A stretch of DNA of 64,000 nucleotides, from the NCBI GenBank assembly GCA_023213395.1, contig CM041465.1:4898001-4962000 (forward strand). Direction: 5' to 3'. The notes under the pieces are model-generated. The model had not been told where the DNA came from. It saw only the letters and a program-made list of their open reading frames with translations, and searched no databases. Numbering within the stretch: the first letter of the stretch is position 1; each line of letters opens with the position of its first letter. Position numbers and translations under genes: made by a program. Below, piece by piece: positions 33,057 through 42,744 of this stretch. This DNA is from Cycas panzhihuaensis (taxonomy: Eukaryota > Cycadophyta).

Positions 33057-33761
33057 TGTGAGACTAAATGGAGACAACACAAGAACCAGAATCTATTGAG
33101 AAGTCGAAGAGGACATCGAAATGTGAAGGACAATAGACTTAGATTAAAGAAATGATGTAGTACAAAATAGAAAGATGATAGGGAGGAGTATTGAACCTCA
33201 ACTCAACCTATCTCTACATACAAGCATGAAGGAGAATTGCTCTCAACACTTCATCTACAAGACACACTTACAGCAGCATAACACTTACACAAAATACTAC
33301 ATACCAAAACATGAGAATAGGGCTCCTTATAAAGGAGAATGGATAATCAGGGTCTCAACACATGTCACTAATCAAGACTAGGAGTCAAATCTAATTAGGA
33401 CTCTACTATCTCCAAGGATAAGGTTAAAGCCCACAAAAGTTGACTTCTCACAAGCACATGTGAGGAAAGTCGCTACAAGACAAAGCCCACAAAAAGTTGA
33501 CTTCTCACAAGCACATGTGAGAAAAGTCACTACAAGACAAAGCCCACAAAAGTTGACTTCTCACAAGCACATGTGAGGAAAGTCACTACAAGACAAAGCC
33601 CATAAAAGTTGACTTCTCACAAGCACATGTGAGAAAAGTCACTACAAGACAAAAGACAATTTTATAATGCAACAAATGAGACTTTAGGATTAAGGGCCTA
33701 AAGTGACAAAAATATAAATACACAAGGTCAAGACTTAATGCTAGGAATGAAGGTTCTAACA
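33057..33761 (-). repeat. W2 5' LTR, 705 bp
   Basis: Minus strand TGTTAGAACCTTCATTCC to TAGTCTCA. About 170 bp longer than the W1 3' LTR because a 56-bp unit is present four times instead of once (33425-33652). TATA-like TTTATAAGGAGCCC near 33325 on the minus strand. Confidence 0.9.
33425..33652 (-). repeat. Four tandem 56-57-bp units in the W2 LTR U3 region
   Basis: Units differ by only a few bases. Each contains GTTGACTTCTCACAAGC and CACATGTGAG on the plus strand. The W1 LTR has one copy (about 34200-34256). Confidence 0.92.
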
Positions 33762-34096
33762 TTGTCAGCGCAAAATGTGAGGTTATTTGGCTCAGACAGA
33801 TTTTTGAAGAGCTTGGACTTGAGCAAACACTCCCAACACCATTGTATTGTGACAATCAGAGTGTTATCAAGATTGTCAAGAATCTGGTATTTCACGCATG
33901 CACCAAGCATATTGAGGTCCATCACCATTTTATCAGAAAGAATGTGCAACAAGGTGAAATCGACCTCGTCTACAAGTTGACCGATCAACAACTAGCCGAC
34001 ATCTTCACCAAGCCACTTGGGAAAGAGAAGTTCGAGCATTTCAGAAGCAGCCTCGGCACTCGACTTAATGTTGTATCCATTCAGGGGGGGTGTTAG
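33762..34096 (+). pseudogene. W1 RNase H C-terminal part
   Basis: Resumes W1 pol after W2. Codons for CEVIWLRQIFEELGLEQ start at about 33774; an open frame from 33842 holds CDNQSVIKIVKN, HIEVHHHFIRK and DIFTKPLGKEKF, typical of the copia RNase H C-terminus. It ends SIQGGC, where the two Gly codons are the G7 polypurine tract and the Cys and stop (TGT TAG) are the first six bases of the 3' LTR. RNase H would remove the RNA template during cDNA synthesis. The piece is intact, but it is separated from its first half by 5.7 kb of W2. Confidence 0.9.
34084..34090 (+). other. W1 polypurine tract
   Basis: GGGGGGG immediately before the LTR; also coding for GG in the pol C-terminus. Confidence 0.9.
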
Positions 34097-34624
34097 AACC
34101 TTCATTTCCTAAGCATTAAGTCTTGACCTTGGGTATTAGTGTTTTTGTCACTTTAAGCCTTTATCCTAAAGTGTTCATTTGTTTGATTATAAAATTGTCT
34201 TTTGTCTTGTAGTGACTTTTCTCACGTGCTTGTGAGAAGTCAACTTTTGTGGGCTCTATCCTTATCCTTGGAGATAGAAGAGTCCTAATCAGATTTGTTT
34301 TTTAGTCTTGATCAGTGATATGTGGAGAAATCCTGATCGTCCAAACTCCTTTATAAGGAGCCCTATTCTTATGTTTTGGCATGTAGTATTTTGAGTAAGG
34401 GTTATGCTGTTGTAAGTGTCTCTTGTAGGTGATGTGTTGAGATGAATTCTCCTTCATACTTGTGTTTATGATAGGTTGAGTTGAAGTGCAATACTCCTCC
34501 CTATCATGTTTTGTGTTGTACTACATCATTTCATTAATCTAAGTGTATAGTCCTTCATATTTCGATGTCCTCTCTAGCTTCTCAATAGATTCTGGCACCT
34601 GTACCTTCTCCATTTCGTCTTTCA
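34091..34624 (+). repeat. W1 3' LTR
   Basis: TGTTAGAACCTTC to CGTCTTTCA, 534 bp; TTTATAAGGAGCCC near 34350 is a probable TATA box. Confidence 0.92.
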
Positions 34625-34762
34625 GGATATGTGGGACCCATCAACCTCTAACACGACCAATGACATATCACCTATTAATTAACCAATAAATTATCAACCA
34701 CCTACTTGCACAAATGTACATTACAATAATATTATAATATTTGACTCTCTAAAGTTTTAACA
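34625..34762 (-). repeat. Xh 5' LTR, first 138 bp
   Basis: On the minus strand matches the start of the X LTR (TGTTAAAACTTTAGAG versus TGTTAGACATTAGAGG, then TTGTGCAAGTAGGTGG). Cut by W1. The remaining part should precede the PBS at 17308 but is deleted. Confidence 0.8.
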
Positions 34763-35144
34763 GAAGTATACCAAAGAGCAGTAAATGAACATAAAAGAAA
34801 ACTGAAGAGTACCAAAGTACAATTCTCTTAAGACCACATGATTACACAATAACCTCCTTCTACAATTTGTGACCCTTAAATATACAAAAGAGGGCCTTTT
34901 CCATTCAATCCTATTGGCAGGCCAAATAGCCTTTCATTTCATTGGTGGATTTAATGGCCCACACACAAAACTTAATACCTAGTACTTAACCTCCCAGTGC
35001 CTCCATGAGTGCTAGTATTCGGGTTCCGCTAACCGCATGTGGTCATGTAATAGTCAACTTGCGCTTTGAACCCCTTTTCCTGGGGCACATTTGATTGCAA
35101 TTAACGTGCATAAAATTGAAGTTTGTGGACTTGAAATGCTAACA
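34763..35144 (-). repeat. T 3' LTR, part
   Basis: Minus strand begins TGTTAGCATTTCAAG directly after a polypurine tract; TGTATATTTAAGGG near 34895 is TATA-like. Interrupted at 34762 by Xh. No second copy is in the window, so this call rests on the tract, the TG start and the TATA-like motif. Confidence 0.55.
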
Positions 35145-35153
35145 ATCCCCCTT
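35145..35153 (-). other. T polypurine tract
   Basis: Minus-strand AAGGGGGAT abutting the presumed LTR. Confidence 0.55.
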
Positions 35154-35401
35154 CATTATGTCTTGTTTTGATGCTTGAACTATCTTTGGCTCTTGTTTCA
35201 ATCTATTTTCTATTGAACGTCCTCTTTTTGCATGCTTTTTTGGATTTTGACAAGGTCGATCCACCATAATTATATGGACCCCATCAAAATTTTGGTGAAC
35301 TAAAACATTCTGCCAAATATTTTGATTATACCATCAAAATTTTGGCAATGCCACCATGATTTTGGCAGGGTCTTTTTAATTTTGACGAAGTTGGTCTACC
35401 A
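35154..35401 (-). other. T 3' internal end, non-coding
   Basis: AT-rich; the motif CCATCAAAATTTTGG recurs with variations about every 60 bp (35280-35370). No coding signal. The last five bases TACCA are the TSD of U1. Confidence 0.45.
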
Positions 35402-35502
35402 TGTTAAACCTCATGGTTTACCTTATGTTTATAATGTTAAGCTAATGTACTTTCCATTCTTGTATTATGTGTGCACTTTTGCACTTTTGTACTTTAGGTG
35501 TA

Positions 35503-35526
35503 ACTTTATCACTTAAGTGATAAAGT
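35503..35526 (+). promoter_or_regulatory. 24-bp perfect palindrome in U LTR U3
   Basis: Centre CACTTAAGTG, arms extending to ACTTTAT and ATAAAGT. Unchanged in all four U LTRs (also 42299-42322, 47465-47488, 54238-54261). Role inferred only from conservation and position about 170 bp before the TATA box. Confidence 0.6.
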
Positions 35527-35640
35527 ACACACCCACTTTATGTCTAGTGACATAACGTTGTAACTTAAGAGTCAAATGACCCCCTTGCACTTTTGCTCAG
35601 ATGAGCTCCCAATGGACACTTGTCCTACATGCAAGCATGC

Positions 35641-35672
35641 ATTGCATGATTGACACTTGTCAATCATGCAAT
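35641..35672 (+). promoter_or_regulatory. 32-bp near-perfect palindrome in U LTR, next to the TATA box
   Basis: Arms ATTGCATGATTGACA and its complement around CT, ending about 25 bp before TATTTAAAG. Perfect at 42437-42468 too; one mismatch in both U2 LTRs. Confidence 0.6.
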
Positions 35673-35945
35673 AGCCCTTGGCCTCTCATCTTCTTCTATT
35701 TAAAGAGACCTCTCTTCATTGTTGCTCATCTTGAGAGGAGGAGCTCATTGTTATTCTGTCAGTTTGCTAATCAAGCTGAAGCATTCTTTGGTGGTTGGAC
35801 TAATTCCAACCCCCCCATTTCTGGTATCTTGATCTTGCTCCTATTTCTCTTTGTGTTCTTTATGTTTTATGATTCATGCATTTGTAATATTGTGCTTTTA
35901 CTTATGATCTTGGGACTAATGTGGCCTAATGCCCATTTTCACATT

Positions 35946-35957
35946 TGGTATCAGAGC
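35946..35957 (+). other. U1 primer-binding site
   Basis: TGGTATCAGAGC two bases after the LTR. Confidence 0.95.
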
Positions 35958-36299
35958 TGAAAGGTTTCTAAACTTAGTTTGTTTAAGCACTGTAAGTTTG
36001 TTATCTTTGTCTTCTGTTTTTTTGAAATCTGTGCACTGGACTATCCTCTGTCCCTGCACTTGAAAAAGTCCATTCTTGTACTGTCTTTCCTGCATTCTGG
36101 AGCTTGCATGCAAGGTCTGTTCAAACCCTGCACAGAAGAGGATTCAAGGCGCCCAGTCAGCAAGAGCCAAGCCCAGTCAGTAACACGCGATCCGATTAGC
36201 GATGCCAACTCAAGATTGTACACCAACTCAAAGACAGACATCAACATCGGCTCGACTCACTGCTGAGTCTTCACTGACAACTTAGGACACATTCAAGCG

Positions 36300-36490
36300 C
36301 CATTTCGGCATCAGTCAATCGGCGGTGGATAGTCTTCAAACTGCCAGCATCACTATCAATCGGTGGGCGGTCTTCAAGCTACCGGCTCGGCATCACCGTC
36401 AATCGGCGGTGGGCGGATCCTCAAACCGGCTTCGGCATCACCGTCAATCGGCGTGGGCGGTCATCAAGCTACCGGCTCGGCGGTGCTAAT
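36300..36490 (+). repeat. U1 leader GC-rich tandem repeat, about four units of 40-50 bp
   Basis: Units carry CGGCATCACCGTCAATCGG and GGGCGGTCTTCAAGCTACCG with variations. A second set of short repeats (GGTGCCAACTCGGC) occupies 36650-36780. Neither is in U2. Confidence 0.8.
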
Positions 36491-37644
36491 CATCCTGCTG
36501 CCAACTCCAGGTGAAGTCAAGACACAACGGCACTCTCATCGCTAACTCGGTGTCTTTGAAATCGGCCTGTATCCAATCATACTCGCTCACCTGCGAGTCG
36601 AACACTTACCGGTTAGCGATGCCCGATTAAGTGTCACTCGGCCTACGGTCATCTCGGTGCCAAGTCGGCGAGTCGGCAAGCTCCGGCCAACTCGGCTGCT
36701 CACGGTGCCAACTCGGCCTGCAAGGTGCCAACTCGGCTCACATTCTTTCGGTCAAGACGGCGGTGCCAGCTCAGCATTGAACAAAAATCAAACCCCTTGT
36801 TAGCATATTTTCAACAATATGCTCATGTGAATCAAATTTTTTTTGAGGTTTTAAGAGATTTTTTTTTTTTACTTAAGAAGAATTTCTTTTAATCAAGGGG
36901 GGAGTCTTAAAAGACTTTAAGTCTTTATAGATGGGCCTACTTAAAAATTTTTTTTACAGACATTAGCAGTCTTGATTACCTTAATCTGTTTTCTTTTAGT
37001 GAGATTTAATCTCACTTATAAAGTCTTTTTAAGTGGTTCTTAAAAGTACCTTTTTGTACTTACTATTTTAAGCTCTTTTAGCACACTTTCATGCTATTAA
37101 AACATCATTGAGGTTAATTAATGTAATCAAAAGGCATATCTACATTGTAAAGGTGAAGAAAATTACCACCTAACTTCATTTTTTGGCACCTTGCATGGTG
37201 ACCTTGGCCTTCTTAAGTTCAAAAAGGGGAAGGCTCATTGTGAAACTTAATAAAATCACAATTTTCTTGTTGGATTGTTGAGACATTTTAAGTCTCAACA
37301 GCTGCTGCTTGGAGTTTGTGTTGGCTTTGGAGCATTTCTTGAGTACACCTTTCTTGTGGCTTCATCACTTCATCAGATTTTGAAGGTTAAAAGGAACCCT
37401 CTTTTGTTGTTTTCATCAAAGGTTCCTTACATCATTTTCTTTTAAGTACTCAAAGTACTTTATCATTGTACTCAAGCATACATAGCACCTCACTTGGATC
37501 ATAAAGCACTTGAAATCTTTTTGTGCTCATTCTTTCATTGCTTCTTAAGAAGCATTCTTTGTAAGCCAAAAGGCATAAAAATCCAAGTAAGAAGATATTA
37601 AAATTCACTTAGACTTATTTAAAAGCCGAATTTAAAATCATTGG

Positions 37645-37675
37645 AGAGGCTCGAAAAGGTTCAAACCTTGCCTCT
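37645..37675 (+). other. Conserved leader hairpin, U1 copy
   Basis: AGAGGC (37645-37650) pairs with GCCTCT (37670-37675); TCGAA bulges; AAGGT pairs with ACCTT around TCAA. Base changes relative to W1 are compensated on both sides. Confidence 0.8.
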
Positions 37676-38052
37676 AAATTAACCTTAAGCTTGGTGCATT
37701 CCCTAGGGGACCAACCGAATGCAGTGCCAAGTGCATGACAATTAAGGTTGCTTGAGGGAAAGGAGGTTCGAAAAGGGTGTTATTGGGTACATGAATCACG
37801 GGGAAAGCATGGTACGTCCATGCGGATCAACCCTACACCTTGTCCTAGATTTAACTTGGTCAACATTTGGATCTTCTCTATAAGATCAAGTTGGACCAAC
37901 TCTATAGCCTAGTCCTCCACCCTCATCATTCCATTCGTTGTTGGATCTTCTAGTAAGATCAGGATTGGTCTTGTTAGAAGGTGGAACTTAAGCGACGAAA
38001 GCTTTGAGTTTCCAAGTTATCTGCTAGCTTCAAGTGTTAATCAAGTGGAAAG

Positions 38053-38856
38053 ATGGCTGCCATAAACATGCTATATGCATGCACTATTCGGCTAATAGGG
38101 CAATCAAATTATCAAGAATGGAAAAGAATCACAAAGAATCTCTTGATAATGAATGAATTTTGGGGATATGTTTCTGGAAGAATCCCCAATCCTACACCTG
38201 TGGATAATAATAATGAAAATCAACCTGCACCTGTGGATGTTGAACTTGTTGCTGCATGGGAGGCCAAAGACGAAATTGCTTTGGCATTCATTTGTATGGT
38301 TGTGGACATAAATGTAGACCAAAATATTTCTTCTGCACAATCTTCTAAAGAAGCATGGGACACATTGTCCTCTTTGTATGAAAGGCGAGATGAAGCTCGC
38401 ATTTTGATGATAAAAGCAAAATTGTACTCCATCAAATTTGTAAAGCCAATGTCGGCATTCTTGTCCTCCATTAAGGAGGTTTGTAATGAATTAAATATTT
38501 TAGGTAGTGCAGTTACAAGAGATGAAATCGTAGCCTCCATCACAAAAGCATTACCAAAGGACTACAACGGCTTCATATCATCAACTACACGAGATGGTTC
38601 ACGAAGGGAGATGACATTCAATGAACTTGAAAGCTTATTGCTTCAAGAAGAACAAATTTATGCTAAGGATAATGAAGAACCATCTACAACAGGTGCTTTC
38701 ACAGCAAGGGCAAAGGCAAATCAAAAATCCAAAACTGCATTCACAAAGCAGTTTGGAAATATGAACATTGGATCTTCCAAGTCCAATGTCGTATGCCATT
38801 ATTGTGGCAAACCCGCCACATTGCACCGAGTGCGAGAAGAAGCAAGCGGATCTTGA
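38053..38856 (+). pseudogene. U1 gag, ending in a broken zinc knuckle
   Basis: 267 open codons from MAAINMLYACTIRLIGQ. Gag (UBN2-type) landmarks: YQEWKRITKNLLIMNEFWGY at 22-41, WEAKDEIALAFI near 73-84, WDTLSSLYERRDEA near 111-124, MTFNELESLLLQEEQ near 189-203. The knuckle begins CHYCGKP and is then frameshifted (deletion near 38812); the intact U2 copy reads CHYCGKPGHIAPDC. The next frame carries an Arg/Gln/Gly-rich basic linker to about 39030. The start is the first ATG after the conserved box and is the same as in U2. Gag would build the cytoplasmic particle. Only the knuckle region is damaged. Confidence 0.88.
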
Positions 38857-39460
38857 ACACGGCAGCAGCCACGTGGTCAAAGACAACGGCCACGACAACA
38901 GTTTCAACAAAGGTTCCAACGGATCATCAGTAGAATCCCTCGACCAAATCGAGGTGCCTATCGAGGAGGTCCAAGAGGTGGGGGTCAAAGAGGTGGCTAC
39001 CAACGCCATTTTAATCGGTTGCCAATGAAGACAAATTGCTTTGTGCATACCAATCATGCAACATTGACAACACTTGGATTGTCGATTCAGAGCTTCCCAA
39101 CATATGACAGGAGTGAAGAACTCTATGCAACATCAAGGAAGGTAAAGGTCAATCGGTGACCTTTGGAAGCCGAATCGCTTGAGATTTCTGGAATAGGCAC
39201 CATAGCTCCTTTTCATTCTCCTCAAAATCCTTCCTCATCATTTCCCATGATGATGCCTACTTCATTCCTTCTATGGAGAAGAATCACGCTATCCGTTAGT
39301 CAGTTGAACAAGCAACACATGAGCGTACTATTTAAAATGGGAAATGTATCATTTGTGACAAAGATGATCGGATCGTAGTCAGAGCCTATGAGGATCAAGG
39401 TCTTTACAAGTTAGATGCCAATAACATTACTCTTGATTACATTTACTCGGTTCCACATCT
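38857..39460 (+). pseudogene. U1 nucleocapsid linker and protease
   Basis: Basic Arg/Gly-rich linker (reading frame differs from gag) followed by the protease at about 39070-39100. The codons give TWIVDSELPTY where U2 has TWIVDSGAS-type sequence: one base is missing exactly in the DSG catalytic motif, so the enzyme is lost and the frame shifts. Further shifts occur near 39150 and 39300; recognisable stretches include EISGIGTIAPFHS (39180) and the SQLNKQHMSVLF tract (39297). The protease would cleave Gag-Pol within the particle. Identity is secure from U2 homology even though no long open frame exists. Confidence 0.75.
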
Positions 39461-40310
39461 TTGTCAAAAATTCGGTTATGGCATCAACGTCTAGGACATT
39501 TAAGCCTAGACAATCAAGCGATGATAAACAAAAGCATGGTGTATGGGCTTCCAAAGATGTATGGTTCAAAATGTCTTTGCGAAGCTTGCATAATGGGGAC
39601 ACAACATCAGCTGCCTTTTCCTAAAGGTAAAGCATGGCGTGCATCTTATCCTTTGCAGTTAGTTCACTCAGACTTGTGTGGACCCATGTCCACCAATCCT
39701 TTGGAGGAGCATTGTACTACATATCTTTTATTGATGACTTCTCTCACAAAGTCTGGGTCTACTTCCTAAAGCAAAAATCAGAAGCCTTCTCCAAGTTCAA
39801 AGAGTTCAAGGCGGAAGTAGAAAATGAATCGGCTACTCAATTGGCACATTAAGGTCAGATAATGGAGGTGAATTCACTTCAAATGAATTCAACCAATTTT
39901 GCAAGGATAATGGAATTCGGAGACAACTCACAGCTCCTCATACTCCTCAGCAAAATGGAGTCTCCGAGAGGATGAATAGAACTTTGGCTAATAAATCCAA
40001 AACAATGATGCATGCAAAAGGGCTTCCAAGAGCTTACTAGGCCGAAGCATTTCATACTGACCTATGTGGCCAATCGAGTCCTACAATGTTAGCCACCGAT
40101 ATCACACCTAAGGAGGCATGGTCCGTAAGAAGCCAACTATCACCATTTGAGGACATTCTGCATCACAGATATGCACATACCAGATCAACAAAGAACAAAG
40201 TTGGACAAACATAGCCTCAAATGCATTTTTGGAGGATATGCAATCCATAGCAAAGCCTACAAGTTGTATGATCCAGTTGGGAGAAAAATGCATCTCTCAA
40301 GAGATGTAAT
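39461..40310 (+). pseudogene. U1 GAG-pre-integrase and integrase
   Basis: Zinc domain at 39470-39620: LWHQRLGHLSLDN and CLCEACIMGTQH. Core: VHSDLCGPM (first Asp) at about 39665, frameshift near 39690, FIDDFSHKVWVYFL, then another shift near 39835. LRSDNGGEF (second Asp) and NGVSERMN (Glu) follow, so all three DDE residues are encoded, although in different frames. A TAG lies near 40038 and a further shift near 40060. The C-terminal part (LKCIFGGYAIHSKAYKLYDP, HLSRDVIFVED) ends about 40320. Integrase would act in the nucleus on linear cDNA. Confidence 0.82.
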
Positions 40311-40312
40311 CT

Positions 40313-41740
40313 TTGTTGAGGATGATCAAAAGAGTTGGATATGGCATCAATCCAACCCCCATTGACAAAGGGAAAAAGATTGTTGAGGACTTCCTTCCTC
40401 TCAATCTTATACACCATGTTCTTCATCCGCACCTCGTACCATCTACTTCATCTTCATCTGCTCCACTTGAACCTTCCACTTCATCTTCATTACTCCTACA
40501 CTTAGACCGTAAGATATTGAGGTTCATGCCACATCATTTCATAAGTTACCTAAGTGGTACACTCAAAGCAGTGCAGGATGGTCATATCATTGAAGGGAAA
40601 CGCCCATCAAAGTATCGGCAGCAAACAAACTTTGCACTTATGGCTGAAGTGCTTTCTATTGATGAGCCTACTACCTTTGCAAAGGCTTCACAAACTGATA
40701 GTTGGAAAGCTGCCATGGATGAGGAGATTCAATCCATTCACAAGAATGGTACTTGGGACTTAGTCGAATTGCCTCCACACAAACAGGCAATTAGTTGTAA
40801 ATGGGTCTACAAGACCAAATTCCATGCTGATGGGACACTCAAGCGACAGAAAGCAAGACTTATAGCAAAGGGGTTCAAGCAAAAGGAAGGCATTGATTAC
40901 AAGGAGACCTTTGCACCTGTAGCAAACATGAACACCATCAGACTTCTCTTGGCCTTAGCTGCACAATGCAAATGGTCCGTATATCAGATGGACGTGAAGA
41001 GCGCCTTCCTCAACGACGATCTTCAAGAGGAGGTATACTTGGAGCAACCTCCTGGTTACAAGGAACAAGGCAAGGAGCATTTGGTATGTCGCCTCAAGAA
41101 GGCTTTGTATGGCTTGAAGCAAGCTCCTAGGGCATGGTACACAAAAATCGATGAATACTTTTTGAGACATGGGTTTCATCGATCCACATCTGATCCAAAC
41201 TTGTAAATCAAACATGAACATCACCATGTCATTTATGTTGCCTTGTATGTAGATGACTTAGTGATCACGGGTGATGACACTAAGCTCATCAATGTTCTCC
41301 AGGATGATTTGAAGAGAAGTTTTGAGATGACTAATCTTGGACTTCTCCATTACTTCCTAGGCTTTGAGGTATGGCAGCAGCCAGGCTATATCTTCATTTC
41401 CCAAGCAAAATATTCTTGGGACATCTTGCAGAGATTCAGGATGCACGACTGCAAGACGGCCCCTACACCCATGGAGAACGGCACCAAGCTTTCTCTTAAT
41501 GAGGAAGCTGAACCAGCAGATTCCACTCTTTATCGACAGTTGATTGGTAGCTTGATATATCTCACCAACACTCGTCCAGACATCTCATTTGCAATTGGGA
41601 TTTGCTCTCGCTTCATGTCTCAACCCAATCAGAAGCATTGGCAAGCAGCAAAACGCATACTCAAGTATATCAAAGGAACATTGCAACTTGGACTTGAGTA
41701 TGTACATAAGGAGAGCTTCACTTTGGAGGGGTTCTCACGA
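40313..41740 (+). pseudogene. U1 reverse transcriptase
   Basis: Open frames 40313-41206 and 41243-41881 are the same frame, separated by a TAA at 41204 where U2 has a Tyr codon. After a Ser-rich linker come [71 protein letters not shown] and the catalytic LYVDDLVITGDD (about 41240-41275), then LLHYFLGFEVWQQPGY and TNTRPDISFAIGICSRFM. All palm residues are present. RT copies the genomic RNA inside the particle, primed by tRNA-Met. A single stop is the only lesion in about 460 codons. Confidence 0.92.
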
Positions 41741-42203
41741 TTCGATTGGGCGGGATGCCGGGATAGTAGGAAATCTACCTCGGTTCTTGTTTCACCCTTG
41801 GTTCAAGAATGTTTCATGGAGTTGCAAGAAGCAACCAAATGTTACCTTGTCCTCCATCAGTACAAAGGCTGCGGTCGGTAGCGACTTGTGAGGCTATCCG
41901 GCTCGACGGATTCTTGGTGAGCTTGGATTTCAAAGATGGTGACCAAAGATTCATTGTGACAATCAGAGTGTCCTCAAGCTAACTAAGAATCCAATCTTCC
42001 ACGCACGGACCAAACATATTGAAGTTCACCATCATTTCATCAGGGAGCATGTACACAGTGGTGAGATCACTCTTCAATATCGACCAACGGAGCAGCAGAC
42101 GGCAGATATCTTTACCAAGCCACTTGGTAGAGACAAATCTGTAAAATTTAGAGATGGTCTTGGAGTCCGACTCAACATTATAAACAATAAGGGGGGGTGT
42201 TAA
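41741..42203 (+). pseudogene. U1 RNase H
   Basis: Starts with FDWAGCRDSRKSTS; frameshifts near 41780 and 41930 separate SWSCKKQPNVTLSS, EAIRLDGF and CDNQSVLKLTKNP. The C-terminus HIEVHHHFIREHV, EQQTADIFTKPLG and GVRLNIINNKGGC is open to the end. The final Gly codons are the G7 polypurine tract, and TGT TAA (Cys, stop) is the start of the 3' LTR, as in W1 and U2. RNase H degrades the RNA strand of the RNA-DNA hybrid and makes the plus-strand primer at that tract. Broken by two shifts. Confidence 0.88.
42191..42197 (+). other. U1 polypurine tract
   Basis: GGGGGGG before the 3' LTR. Confidence 0.93.
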
Positions 42204-42739
42204 ACCTCATGGTTTACCTTATGTTTATAATGTTAAGCTAATGTACTTTCTATTCTTGTATTATTTGTGCACTTTTGCACTTTTGTACTTTAGGTGTAAC
42301 TTTATCACTTAAGTGATAAAGTACACACCCACTTTATGTCTAGTGACATAACGTTGTAACTTAAGAGTCAAATGACCCCCTTCCACTTTTGCTCACATGA
42401 GCTCCCAATGGACACTTGTCCTACATGCAAGCATGCATTGCATGATTGACACTTGTCAATCATGCAATAGCCCTTGGCCTCTCATCTTCTTCTATTTAGA
42501 GAGGCCTCTCTTCATTGTTGCTCATCTTGAGAGGAGGAGCTCATTGTTATTCTGTCAGTTTGCTAATCAAGCTGAAGCATTCTTTGGTGGTTGGACTAAT
42601 TCCAACCCCCCCATTTCTGGTATCTTGATCTTGCTCCTATTTCTCTTTGTGTTCTTTATGTTTTATGCTTCATGCATTTGTAATATTGTGCTTTTACTTA
42701 TGATCTTGGGACTAATGTGGCCTAATGCCCATTTTCACA
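42198..42739 (+). repeat. U1 3' LTR
   Basis: Same length as the 5' LTR; about 8 substitutions. TSD TACCA follows. Confidence 0.97.
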
Positions 42740-42744
42740 TACCA

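Larger units (their letters stand above)
28105..33761 (-). mobile_element. Element W2: 3'-truncated minus-strand W element inside W1 RNase H
   Basis: Has a complete 5' LTR (33057-33761), PBS, leader, gag, protease, integrase and RT N-terminus, then ends in mid-RT with no RNase H, polypurine tract or 3' LTR. W1 RNase H codons lie on both sides with little loss, so it entered W1 as a truncated copy or lost its end at insertion. It is the opposite orientation to W1 and makes a large inverted repeat with it. Confidence 0.85.
17309..34624 (+). mobile_element. Element W1: plus-strand copia element inserted in the Xh 5' LTR
   Basis: Pieces: truncated 5' LTR 17309-17525, PBS, leader 17541-18407 and 22638-24222, gag-pol 24223-28080, RNase H end 33762-34096, 3' LTR 34091-34624. 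It is interrupted by V (18408-22632) and W2 (about 28105-33761). The right flank is the Xh LTR, but the left flank and the first 310 bp or so of the 5' LTR were deleted, so no TSD survives. Gag, integrase and RT resemble those of U1 and U2 closely, although the LTRs differ. Confidence 0.85.
1..34762 (-). mobile_element. Element Xh: minus-strand host LTR retrotransposon, split by nested insertions
   Basis: Assembled from three pieces: 5' LTR start at 34762-34625, PBS and leader at 17308-16152, and leader plus gag-like 3' internal region at 2250-1. The gap 17309-34624 is element W1 and the gap 2251-16146 is element X. The last bases at position 1 match a site in X about 100 bp before its 3' LTR, so the 3' LTR of Xh should lie just left of the window. 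No pol is present between gag and the 3' end in the related copy X, so the family is probably non-autonomous. The assembly is inference from homology to X and from the TSD of X. Confidence 0.75.
35402..35943 (+). repeat. U1 5' LTR
   Basis: TGTTAAACCTCATGG to TTTTCACA. TATTTAAAG near 35697 is a probable TATA box. Two perfect palindromes lie upstream of it (next entries). Confidence 0.97.
35958..38052 (+). other. U1 leader
   Basis: 2.1 kb, non-coding. GC-rich segment 36120-36780, AT-rich segment 36790-37620 with short inverted motifs, the conserved hairpin at 37645-37675 and the TGGAACTTAAGC box at 37982-37993. Small frames of 60-119 codons near 35601-36545 are partly LTR sequence and unsupported. 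Confidence 0.75.
35402..42739 (+). mobile_element. Element U1: full-length plus-strand copia element
   Basis: 542-bp LTRs at 35402-35943 and 42198-42739 (about 8 differences), perfect TSD TACCA (35397-35401, 42740-42744), PBS, G7 polypurine tract and all domains in order: gag, zinc knuckle, protease, integrase, RT, RNase H. Several frameshifts break the frame. By LTR identity it is the youngest insertion in the window. Confidence 0.97.

Noticed and set aside
33425-33652. Regular direct repeats, considered as a CRISPR-like array
   Set aside because: Units are contiguous with no unique spacers, in a plant LTR; ordinary tandem repeat.
35601-35960. 119-codon frame, repeated at 42397 (132 codons) and on the minus strand in U2 LTRs (114 codons)
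   Set aside because: Lies inside the U LTRs and ends in PBS or flanks differently in each copy; a chance open frame in a repeated LTR.
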